Shown piece after piece: positions 1-5,699 of a DNA stretch of 7,331 nt. The translations under genes were made by a program, and so were the position numbers. Numbering within the stretch: position 1 is the first letter of the stretch; each line of letters begins with the position of its first letter. The notes beneath the pieces are model-generated. The model was not told the origin of the DNA and did not search any database. It saw nothing but the letters and a program-made list of their open reading frames with translations. The stretch is from a bacterium. Lineage in GTDB: Bacteria > Bacillota > Clostridia > Oscillospirales > CAG-272. The stretch is taken from positions 1 through 7,331 of the forward strand of contig SFZB01000050.1 in assembly GCA_004558975.1 (NCBI GenBank), written 5' to 3'.

Positions 1-579
1 GTCCTGCTCGCGGCACGGAACGGACGCTTTTGGAGGAGCCTTTTTGACCGTACGGTCACGCCGGACTATTCCATATTGTCCGTCACCGCAGGCGTGCTCC
101 TTGTTTCAGGCATGGTACACACGGAATATACGATCGCGCCCGTCCAGTTCATCGCCTACGGCATGATCATCGCGGCGATGATTCTGCGTACCGTACAAAC
201 CACCCGGGGCGTGGGAGCGGTGTTCCCGTGGTGGTATTCCCTGCTCTTCCTCACGGCGTTTTCCATGGCGATCCCGGTCGTATATCCGTCCGAAATGGAT
301 CATGCCGCCCGGTTCTACATCATAGAGGCGGCGGTTTCACTGGTGCTGGTGATCTCTTTCACTCTGCTCCTCCGACGGGTGATGACGGGCAGCGGCGCGG
401 ATCTGCTGCAGTGGTTCCCGATGCTGGTCGCCGCTTGCGGGAATGCCGTTATCCTCGCCATGCAATGGAAAGAAAAAGTCAATCTGTTCGTTCTTGTCTT
501 TACGGCACTTTCGGCTTTCCTTTTTGCGGTCGGTAAAATCATTTTCGGAATCCGAAAGAAAGGAGAAAATGCGTCATGA
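1..579 (+). CDS. Polytopic membrane protein, 5'-truncated by window edge
   Basis: The frame is open from base 1, so the true start lies outside the window; 192 residues are visible. An in-frame TTG at 76 is a possible start, but coding-like sequence continues upstream of it. I do not recognise the family. About six hydrophobic segments can be seen (visible residues roughly 26-40, 49-65, 77-95, 105-124, 135-154, 161-184), separated by short loops. The chain ends in a basic tail (GIRKKGENAS), which suggests a cytoplasmic C-terminus. No catalytic motif or soluble domain is visible. The stop TGA overlaps the ATG of the rubredoxin gene (ATGA, 576-579), so the two are probably translationally coupled and co-transcribed. 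A partner role in a membrane redox process is possible from that context but is only inference. It could equally be the sensor-type membrane region of an unknown small family. Confidence 0.72.
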   Translation, partial: VLLAARNGRFWRSLFDRTVTPDYSILSVTAGVLLVSGMVHTEYTIAPVQFIAYGMIIAAMILRTVQTTRGVGAVFPWWYSLLFLTAFSMAIPVVYPSEMDHAARFYIIEAAVSLVLVISFTLLLRRVMTGSGADLLQWFPMLVAACGNAVILAMQWKEKVNLFVLVFTALSAFLFAVGKIIFGIRKKGENAS

Positions 580-734
580 AATATGTGTGTGATGCCTGCG
601 GCTGGGAATACGACGAGGCGGCGGGCGACCCCGAGAACGGAATTGCGCCCGGCACGAAGTTTGAAGATCTGCCCGATGATTTCACCTGCCCCTTGTGCGG
701 GGTCGGGAAAGAAATGTTTTCGGCGGCGGAATAA
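576..734 (+). CDS. Rubredoxin
   Basis: A 52-residue protein, the usual rubredoxin size. It carries the two Cys pairs that bind a single Fe: C5-x-x-C8-G near the N-terminus and C38-P-L-C41-G near the C-terminus. The surrounding residues are typical (GWEYDEAAGDPENGI, then the acidic FEDLPDD stretch before the second pair, then GVGKEMF). Rubredoxins are small cytoplasmic one-electron carriers, commonly used in anaerobes to feed rubrerythrin, superoxide reductase or flavodiiron proteins. None of those partners is in the window. The aromatic after the DD is Phe (DDFTCPLCG) where Trp is common. The ribosome binding site AGGAG (561-565) lies inside the upstream membrane-protein gene, 10 nt before the ATG, and the two genes share ATGA. 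Short and not detectable by length alone, but the motif evidence is strong. Confidence 0.95.
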   Translation: MKYVCDACGWEYDEAAGDPENGIAPGTKFEDLPDDFTCPLCGVGKEMFSAAE

Positions 735-773
735 ACCCGTCGGCGGCGTTTCCGCGGCAGCAGTCTCATCGGG

Positions 774-798
774 GAGGAACCGGAAAATCCGGCTCCTC
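774..798. other. Inverted repeat after rubredoxin gene, no T-tract
   Basis: Arms 774-784 and 788-798 form an 11-bp stem with a 3-nt loop. The single imperfect position is A/C in + strand RNA and a G-U wobble in - strand RNA. No T-run follows on either strand, so it is not a canonical intrinsic terminator. It sits between the rubredoxin stop and the true terminator at 822-850. It may protect the mRNA 3' end or help termination. Confidence 0.5.
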
Positions 799-821
799 CT
801 CATGTATATCGCCCATGATAC

Positions 822-850
822 AAAAAAGGACGTCGCCCGACGTCCTTTTT
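822..850. terminator. Bidirectional intrinsic terminator between convergent genes
   Basis: A perfect 7-bp GC-rich stem (GGACGTC 828-834 with GACGTCC 839-845) closes a GCCC loop. It is flanked by six A on one side (822-827) and five T on the other (846-850), so it forms a hairpin plus U-tract in both directions. It lies between the rubredoxin gene (ends 734) and the convergent prfC (stop at 856), and can end both transcripts. Confidence 0.9.
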
Positions 851-855
851 GCTGT

Positions 856-2436
856 TTATTTCCCGAACTCCACGAGTTCCACCCCCGGGTTCTGCTCCAA
901 AAACCAACCGATCATATATTCGCTCTGGAACAGGACAAAATTGTTCCCCCGCACGTCCTGCACCCACTTGTTATCGAAGAATTTGACGTTCTTCGGGTCG
1001 GCGGGCGCCACGATGCGCCGAATGGCACGATAGGGCTGGGGCGTCGCCAGATACTCGACATTGTATTCGCTCTTCATACGGAATTTCAGCACGTCGAATT
1101 GCAAGGTGCCGACAACGCCGACCGTTACGCGCTCCATGGACGCACCGGGCTCGAAGAACATCTGAATCGCGCCTTCCTGCGCGATCTGCGTCATGCCCTT
1201 GGCGAACTGCTTCCGCTTCATGCTGTCGAGCTGCTCCACCATCATGAAAATCTCGGGCGCGAAGGTCGGGATGCCCTCGAAACGTACCTTGTGCGCAGGC
1301 GAGCAGATGGTATCGCCAATCGCATAAATGCCCGGGTCAAACACGCCGATGATGTCCCCGGCGTAGGCGGTATCGATGACCGCGCGCTCCTGCGCCATCA
1401 TCTGCTGAGGCTGGGAAAGTTTCAGGGTCTTACCGCCCTGCACATGGTAGTATTCCTCCCCGCGGTCGAACTTGCCGGACACGATGCGCATGAACGCGAT
1501 ACGGTCGCGGTGCGCGCGGTTCATGTTCGCCTGAATCTTAAAGACAAAGGCGGAGAACCCCTCGTCGAACGGGTCGACGATGCCCTCCTCACACGCGCGC
1601 GGCAGGGGCGAGGTCGTCAGACGCAGGAATTCCTTGAGGAACAGTTCCACCCCGAAGTTATTGAGTGCGGAGCCGAAGAACACAGGCGACAGCCGCCCTT
1701 CATGCACCGCCGCGAGATCAAAGTCAAAGCACGCCCCGTCAAGCAGTTCCACCTGGTCGCGCAGATCTCTCTGCTGATACTCGTCCATGAGGTCGCCGAG
1801 CGACGCGAGGTTGTCGAGCGAACACTCGATTGCCTGCAGGCGGCGCGAGCCGGCGTGCGCCTCTCCGAACGCGTAAACCGCCTTTTTCTCCCGGTCGTAC
1901 ACGCCGCGGAAACTGTTCCCGCACCCGATCGGCCAGTTCATCGGGTAGGTGCCGATGCCGAACTCTTTCTCGAGTTCATCGAGCAGGTCGAAGGGGTCGC
2001 GGCTCTCGCGATCCATTTTGTTGATGAACGTGAAGATCGGGATATGCCGCATCGCACAGACCTTGAAGAGTTTGCGCGTCTGCGGCTCGATGCCCTTCGC
2101 CGCGTCGATGACCATGACGGCGCTGTCCGCCGCCATGAGGGTACGATAAGTGTCCTCCGAGAAGTCCTGATGCCCCGGGGTGTCCAGAATGTTGATACAG
2201 TAGCCGTCATACTCGAACTGCATGACCGAGGAGGTCACGGAGATCCCTCTCTGCTTCTCGAGTTCCATCCAGTCGGAGACGGCGTGCCGGTCGCTCGCCT
2301 TCCCCTTGACGGTGCCGGCGGACTGGATCGCGCCGCCGTACAGCAGGAGTTTTTCCGTCAGCGTGGTTTTCCCGGCGTCCGGGTGCGAGATAATGGCGAA
2401 GGTACGCCGCCGTCTGATTTCTTCTTGGGTCGTCAT
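856..2436 (-). CDS. prfC: Peptide chain release factor 3 (RF3)
   Basis: A translational GTPase of 526 residues, close to the usual RF3 length (about 530). All G-domain motifs are visible: P-loop SHPDAGKTT (17-25), switch I/G2 region KQRGISVTSS (61-70), G3 DTPGHQDF (85-92) and G4 NKMD (139-142). The KQRGISVTSSVMQF form and the C-terminal region (QFDVLKFRMKSEYNVE) separate RF3 from EF-G. RF3 acts in the cytoplasm, using GTP to release RF1/RF2 from the ribosome after peptide release. The start ATG is preceded by AAAGGA with 6 nt spacing. It is the last gene of the minus-strand operon, 32 nt after rluD, with a strong hairpin in the gap (2459-2480) and the terminator at 822-850 downstream. RF3 at the end of a yggS-sepF-lspA-rluD run is not an arrangement I know as standard. 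Confidence 0.97.
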   Translation of the reverse strand: MTTQEEIRRRRTFAIISHPDAGKTTLTEKLLLYGGAIQSAGTVKGKASDRHAVSDWMELEKQRGISVTSSVMQFEYDGYCINILDTPGHQDFSEDTYRTLMAADSAVMVIDAAKGIEPQTRKLFKVCAMRHIPIFTFINKMDRESRDPFDLLDELEKEFGIGTYPMNWPIGCGNSFRGVYDREKKAVYAFGEAHAGSRRLQAIECSLDNLASLGDLMDEYQQRDLRDQVELLDGACFDFDLAAVHEGRLSPVFFGSALNNFGVELFLKEFLRLTTSPLPRACEEGIVDPFDEGFSAFVFKIQANMNRAHRDRIAFMRIVSGKFDRGEEYYHVQGGKTLKLSQPQQMMAQERAVIDTAYAGDIIGVFDPGIYAIGDTICSPAHKVRFEGIPTFAPEIFMMVEQLDSMKRKQFAKGMTQIAQEGAIQMFFEPGASMERVTVGVVGTLQFDVLKFRMKSEYNVEYLATPQPYRAIRRIVAPADPKNVKFFDNKWVQDVRGNNFVLFQSEYMIGWFLEQNPGVELVEFGK

Positions 2437-2458
2437 AGTCCGTCCTTTACCGAAGTCG

Positions 2459-2480
2459 ACCCGGGGCGTTATCCCCGGGT
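2459..2480 (-). other. GC hairpin spanning the rluD stop, rluD-prfC junction
   Basis: A perfect 8-bp inverted repeat (2459-2466 with 2473-2480, almost all G-C) with a 6-nt loop that contains the rluD stop codon TAA. On the minus-strand transcript no U-tract follows, so it is unlikely to be a full intrinsic terminator. It lies about 22 nt upstream of the prfC ATG and 10 nt before its Shine-Dalgarno sequence. It could tune prfC expression, block upstream exonucleases or mark an RNA processing site; none of these is shown by sequence alone. Confidence 0.55.
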
Positions 2481-3404
2481 ACGAAGAATTTGTAAGAGTT
2501 TCTCAAAGTCCGCGGTCAGCGGCACTTCAAAGTGCATCTGCTCCCCGGTTCTCGGGTGCAGGAACGAGAGTTCTTTCGCGATCAGCGCCTGTCCGTGCAG
2601 ATACGCCGCGTGCGACTTCTCGAAAGCAGTATGCCCGCCGCCATACAGCGCGTCGCCGAGGAGCGGATGCCCGAGTGACGCCATGTGGACGCGGATCTGG
2701 TGCGTCCTGCCTGTTTCGAGTCGGAGTTCGAGGTAGGTCACGTTCCCGAAGTCCTCCAGTACACGATAGTGTGTGACCGCCTCCCGCGCCGTATGGCTCC
2801 CGTCGCGGATGACCGCCATCTTCTTGCGGTCTTTCGGGTGGCGCCCGATCGGCGCATCGACCGTCCCCGTCGCCTCGCGGAAGCCGCCGACGGCGAGCGC
2901 GTGATACACGCGGCTGATGCCGTGGTGTGCCATCTGCACGGTCAGCCCCGCGTGGGCAAAATCGTTTTTGGCGACGACGAGCAAGCCCGCCGTGTCCTTA
3001 TCAATGCGGTGCACGATCCCGGGGCGCTCCACGCCCCCCACGCCGGAGAGCTCTCCCCGACAATGGAAAAGCAGAGCGTTGACGAGCGTGCCGTCCGGGT
3101 TCCCGGGGGCGGGGTGTACCACCATGCCGACCGGCTTATTGACGACGAGCAGGTCGCCGTCCTCATAGACGATGTCGAGCGGGAGTTCCTGCGCCTCGAC
3201 CCCGGCGGGGGTGGGGGCGGGCTCCTCCCAGGCGATTTCGGTGCCGGGCGTCAAACGCGCATTCTTCGCGGCGGGCTTTCCCCCGACAAGGATCGCGCCG
3301 TCCGCGCACAGGCGCGCGACGGCGGTGCGGGAGAGCGCCGTATGATCGGCAAGATACGCGTCGAGACGCGCGAGCGCGCCGTCAGTCCCGACCGTCAGTT
3401 TCAT
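2469..3404 (-). CDS. rluD: RluA/RluD-family 23S rRNA pseudouridine synthase
   Basis: A 311-residue protein. It has an N-terminal S4-like RNA-binding domain (about residues 12-62, RLDAYLAD ... LSRTAVARLCADGAILVGG) and then the RluA-type catalytic domain. The catalytic motif is HRIDKDTAG with the nucleophilic Asp at 135. Other family blocks are LLVVNKPVGMVVHP (85-98), LETGRTHQIRVHMASLGHPLLGD (229-251) and a C-terminal LHPRTGE. The enzyme converts specific uridines in rRNA to pseudouridine. RluD, acting on helix 69 of 23S rRNA, is the likely identity because S4-domain RluD/YlyB proteins are typically next to lspA, but exact target sites cannot be read from sequence. The ATG lies inside the end of lspA (23-nt overlap). 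It has a GGAG 9 nt upstream and gives the full S4 domain, so I keep this start. Confidence 0.93.
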   Translation of the reverse strand: MKLTVGTDGALARLDAYLADHTALSRTAVARLCADGAILVGGKPAAKNARLTPGTEIAWEEPAPTPAGVEAQELPLDIVYEDGDLLVVNKPVGMVVHPAPGNPDGTLVNALLFHCRGELSGVGGVERPGIVHRIDKDTAGLLVVAKNDFAHAGLTVQMAHHGISRVYHALAVGGFREATGTVDAPIGRHPKDRKKMAVIRDGSHTAREAVTHYRVLEDFGNVTYLELRLETGRTHQIRVHMASLGHPLLGDALYGGGHTAFEKSHAAYLHGQALIAKELSFLHPRTGEQMHFEVPLTADFEKLLQILRTRG

Positions 3405-3999
3405 GATCCGTATCTCCGCTGTCCTCCCCGGAGGCAGCCTTTTTCTGCTTTTCTTTTTTTCCCTCGCGTACCATTTCGACCACCAGCGCGATGAGCAGCA
3501 TCACCGCCCCGACGCACACAAAGCAGTCCGCCCCGTTGAAGATGGGGAAACCGCCGAACACGTCCATAAACGTCGCGTCGAGAAAGTCCACGACCTCCCC
3601 CAGGAATACGCGGTCGATCATGTTGCCGACACCCCCGCCGATGACGAAGGCAAGTCCGAGGTCGATCCAGCGGTTGCCCTTCCGCTTCCCGAACAGATAC
3701 AGCGAGAACGCAATGATGCCGACGACGGACAGCACCATGAACACCCAGCGGTGATCGTCGAGCATGCCCCAGGCGGCGCCGTCGTTCGTGATATACGTGA
3801 AGCTCAGCACGTGCGGAATGACCGTCACGGATTCATAGAGGTGCATCTTCCAAACGACGATACGCTTTGTCATCTGGTCGATCGCGATCGCGCCGAGCGC
3901 GACGAGCAGGTAGTACCACCGTGCGCGGAATCCACGCGGCACGGAGACGAGGAAAAATTCTTTCAGCGCCGCTTTGGCGCGTGTCCACTTTTCTTTCAT
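3382..3999 (-). CDS. lspA: Lipoprotein signal peptidase (signal peptidase II)
   Basis: An aspartyl membrane protease that removes signal peptides from diacylglyceryl-modified prolipoproteins. Four membrane segments are visible (about residues 29-47, 84-103, 112-127, 158-178). Family motifs are present: the DQMTK region (41-45), the TNDGAAWG block (71-78), GGGVGNMIDR (121-130), and the catalytic Asp pair at D138 (VVDFLDA) and D158 (FNGADCF). At 205 residues it is longer than most LspA proteins. The extra length is a roughly 25-residue N-terminal extension and a hydrophilic C-terminal tail, first Lys-rich (GKKEKQKK) and then acidic. The gene starts 9 nt after the yggT stop, with an AAGGGG ribosome binding site overlapping that stop, and its own end overlaps rluD. 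A probable substrate, the amidase with a lipoprotein-like leader, is encoded divergently at the right end of the window. Confidence 0.96.
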   Translation of the reverse strand: MKEKWTRAKAALKEFFLVSVPRGFRARWYYLLVALGAIAIDQMTKRIVVWKMHLYESVTVIPHVLSFTYITNDGAAWGMLDDHRWVFMVLSVVGIIAFSLYLFGKRKGNRWIDLGLAFVIGGGVGNMIDRVFLGEVVDFLDATFMDVFGGFPIFNGADCFVCVGAVMLLIALVVEMVREGKKEKQKKAASGEDSGDTDHETDGRD

Positions 4000-4008
4000 G
4001 TCCGCCCC

Positions 4009-4290
4009 TTATATCCTCAGCGTCGGCAGGAGTCCGTTTAAGAGCGTCAGGAGCAGCATCGTGATGAAAAACGGGACGTCCAAAGGCGACTCGTCGAGTG
4101 CCTTAATCTTACTGCAAAGCGCGCGTATCGGCAGGATGATCGGTTCCGTCACGGCGTAGAGAAACAGCATCAGCCGGTTCTCGTCATCGGTGATGAACCA
4201 CGACAGAATCGCGCGCAGGAACATGGCAAGCTCGAGGAATCCGAGCAGCAGTTGCACCGTCCGCGCAATCACATACAAAAATGCCTGCAT
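4009..4290 (-). CDS. yggT: YggT/YlmG family membrane protein
   Basis: A 93-residue protein with the two-helix layout of the YggT family: hydrophobic segments at about 4-30 and 72-88. The family signatures are RAILSWF (26-32) directly after the first helix and TEPIILPIR (48-56) before the second. YggT/YlmG proteins are small membrane proteins of poorly defined role, linked to division and to membrane or chloroplast nucleoid organisation. They are usually encoded next to sepF and yggS, as here. The ATG starts one base after the sepF TGA (TGA G ATG). There is no clear Shine-Dalgarno sequence, so translation is probably coupled to sepF termination. It ends 9 nt before lspA. Confidence 0.93.
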   Translation of the reverse strand: MQAFLYVIARTVQLLLGFLELAMFLRAILSWFITDDENRLMLFLYAVTEPIILPIRALCSKIKALDESPLDVPFFITMLLLTLLNGLLPTLRI

Positions 4291-4291
4291 C

Positions 4292-4693
4292 TCAGTTGGT
4301 CTTGGAAGGGTCGCTCACGTCCACGTTCCGGGGGGAGATGATATACGTGCAGGCAGACCCCTTCTGGATCTGTCCGCCGCCGGAGTAGGCAACTCCGGTC
4401 AGAAAGTCGAGAATGCGGCGGGTCACGTCGGGCGCCGTCGCCTCGAGGTTCAGAAACACCGTACAGCCCGAAAGCAGATAATCGGCGATCGTCGTCACTT
4501 CCTCGAACGTCTCGGGGCGGACGAGTTTGAGTTCGAGATTGGCGCCCTCGCGCCCGTCGAGCGTCAGCCCGTTCCCCGTCGGGGCGGCAGGCGCCGCCGG
4601 CGTCGCGGTCTCGGTCGGCGTCACGTCCTCATAGTACCCGTCGCCGTCATAAGTCTCCATATCCGATCTCCGTCCAAACGAAAAAATACCCAT
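4292..4693 (-). CDS. sepF: Cell division protein SepF
   Basis: A 133-residue protein. The N-terminus MGIFSFGRR fits the short amphipathic membrane-targeting helix of SepF. It is followed by an acidic and Ala/Thr/Pro-rich linker (about 13-42), then the conserved core (about 53-126) with LVRPETFEEV, the IADYL helix, the FLNLE strand, RRILDFLTG, and the GGGQIQKGS and IISPRNVDVS ending. SepF tethers FtsZ polymers to the membrane and forms rings that shape the septum in Firmicutes, Actinobacteria and relatives; FtsA-independent anchoring is its known role. The start has a good ribosome binding site (AAGGAG, 7 nt before ATG). It sits between yggS and yggT, the classical ylmE-ylmF-ylmG order. The core appears intact and I see no broken motifs. 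Confidence 0.96.
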   Translation of the reverse strand: MGIFSFGRRSDMETYDGDGYYEDVTPTETATPAAPAAPTGNGLTLDGREGANLELKLVRPETFEEVTTIADYLLSGCTVFLNLEATAPDVTRRILDFLTGVAYSGGGQIQKGSACTYIISPRNVDVSDPSKTN

Positions 4694-4725
4694 TGTGATT
4701 CTCCTTTTTGTGTCTTGCGTGTTTT

Positions 4726-5424
4726 TTATTCATGTATCCAGAACGCCCGCCCGATACGCACCATGTTGGCGCCCTCGGCGATGGCGATCCGATAGGATCC
4801 GCTCATACCCATGGAGAGGATCGGCTCTCCGGAAAATCGTCCTTCGGCGGCGAAACGCCGGTAGAGTTCCCGCGTCTCGGCAAAACAGCGTGCCGTGACG
4901 CTTGCCTCGGCGCCGACGGGACCCATGGTCATCACCCCGCGGAGCCGGATATGCGGATACGCCCGGACCACATCGGCGAGCGCCTCCGCGTCCTCGGGCA
5001 GGACGCCGCCTTTCGCGGCTTCGCGCCCGCTGTTGACCTCGAGGAGGCACTCCACCGTCTCCGCGCCCGCCGCGGCGGCGCGTTTGTCGATCTCGGCGGC
5101 GAGCCGTTCGCTGTCGAGCGACTGGATCAGGTCAGTCTTGCCGACGACCGTCTTCACCTTGTTGGTCTGCAAAGACCCGATGAGATGAAAGCGTGGCGTG
5201 TGACCGAGCGCCGCGGCGAGTGCACGGCGGGCAAGGAAACGGTCGGTGCGGTTTTCACCGATCTCGCGGATCAACCCCGTCGCCAGCAGTTCCGCGACTT
5301 CTTCATCGGTGCCGCTCTTCGTCACGGCGACGAGCCGCGGCATCGGTTGCCCCGCTTCCGCGGCGAGAGACGCCACTTCATCGAGGATCCGCTCCGCGTT
5401 ACGGCGCACATACGATACATCCAC
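4726..5424 (-). CDS. yggS: YggS/PLPBP family PLP homeostasis protein
   Basis: A 232-residue protein with the single-domain alanine-racemase-like barrel of the YggS/YlmE/PROSC family. The PLP lysine lies in VAVTK (K36). Other signatures are GENR (56-59, usually GENY), FHLIGSLQTNK (79-89), the LRGVMTMGP block, and the C-terminal phosphate-binding SMGMSGSYRIAIAEG and VRIGRAFW. The protein binds pyridoxal phosphate without known enzymatic turnover and buffers vitamin B6 and amino-acid pools. The frame stays open up to 5496, but a near-consensus promoter (5465-5493) lies in that extension, so those codons are not transcribed. I choose the GTG at 5424, which follows GGAGG by 11 nt and gives the usual family N-terminus. 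The last residues (FWIHE) differ from the common IFG ending. First gene of the operon. Confidence 0.94.
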   Translation of the reverse strand: MDVSYVRRNAERILDEVASLAAEAGQPMPRLVAVTKSGTDEEVAELLATGLIREIGENRTDRFLARRALAAALGHTPRFHLIGSLQTNKVKTVVGKTDLIQSLDSERLAAEIDKRAAAAGAETVECLLEVNSGREAAKGGVLPEDAEALADVVRAYPHIRLRGVMTMGPVGAEASVTARCFAETRELYRRFAAEGRFSGEPILSMGMSGSYRIAIAEGANMVRIGRAFWIHE

Positions 5425-5435
5425 TTGCGAAAATT

Positions 5436-5440
5436 CCTCC
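5436..5440 (-). promoter_or_regulatory. Ribosome binding site deciding the yggS start
   Basis: GGAGG on the minus strand, 11 nt before the GTG at 5424. No ATG is in frame nearby; the ATG at 5420-5418 is out of frame. This site therefore supports the GTG start over the longer frame that begins at 5496. Confidence 0.7.
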
Positions 5441-5464
5441 GGCGCGCGTAATTTGATATAAAAC

Positions 5465-5493
5465 AGTATATCATAAGTAAAACCGCATTTCAA
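5465..5493 (-). promoter_or_regulatory. Sigma-A-type extended -10 promoter of the yggS-prfC operon
   Basis: On the minus strand, TTGAAA (5493-5488) is followed by a 17-bp spacer and TATACT (5470-5465). A TG dinucleotide one base before the -10 box makes an extended -10. Transcription would start near 5457-5459, giving a leader of about 33 nt that includes the GGAGG. No other clear promoter is visible in the tightly packed genes downstream, so this probably drives all six genes. Confidence 0.82.
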
Positions 5494-5537
5494 CACCTAT
5501 TTTTCTCGCCGTCTCCCCGTCTGTCCGTGTGCAAGGA

Positions 5538-5568
5538 TTGACAATATTACTAAAATTATTGCTATTTT
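5538..5568 (+). promoter_or_regulatory. Possible promoter for the divergent amidase gene
   Basis: A perfect -35 hexamer TTGACA (5538-5543) lies in AT-rich DNA. The best -10 choices are weak: TATTTT at 5563-5568 (19-bp spacer) or overlapping hexamers at 17-18 bp. A second weak pair, TTGTAA (5578-5583) and TATTTT (5602-5607), is 18 bp apart. Orientation and position fit transcription of the + strand gene, with a leader of about 100 nt or more before the ATG at 5700. Confidence 0.4.
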
Positions 5569-5623
5569 TCCGATTTTTTGTAAATTCTTTTTTCGTTCAC
5601 CTATTTTTGCTATGCTGAAAGCG

Positions 5624-5671
5624 GACGAACGAGGTGGCAAGCATCGTACTGTACGGTATTGGCAGTTCGTC
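5624..5671 (+). other. Two-tier stem-loop / operator-like dyad in the amidase leader
   Basis: An outer perfect 7-bp inverted repeat (GACGAAC 5624-5630 with GTTCGTC 5665-5671) encloses an imperfect dyad centred on T5650 (5640-5660; the inner 5 bp are CGTAC/GTACG). It lies 28 nt upstream of the ATG at 5700 and downstream of the candidate promoter. It could be a structured 5' leader or a repressor operator. It does not match any riboswitch consensus I know. Confidence 0.45.
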
Positions 5672-5699
5672 ACATTTGCAAAAAGCAAGAAAAGTTCAC

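Noticed and set aside
583..2736. Very long + strand open frame antisense to prfC and part of rluD
   Set aside because: It is a shadow of GC-rich codon bias. It lacks a ribosome binding site and domains, it swallows the rubredoxin gene in another frame, and it crosses a bidirectional terminator, while both minus-strand genes are unmistakable.
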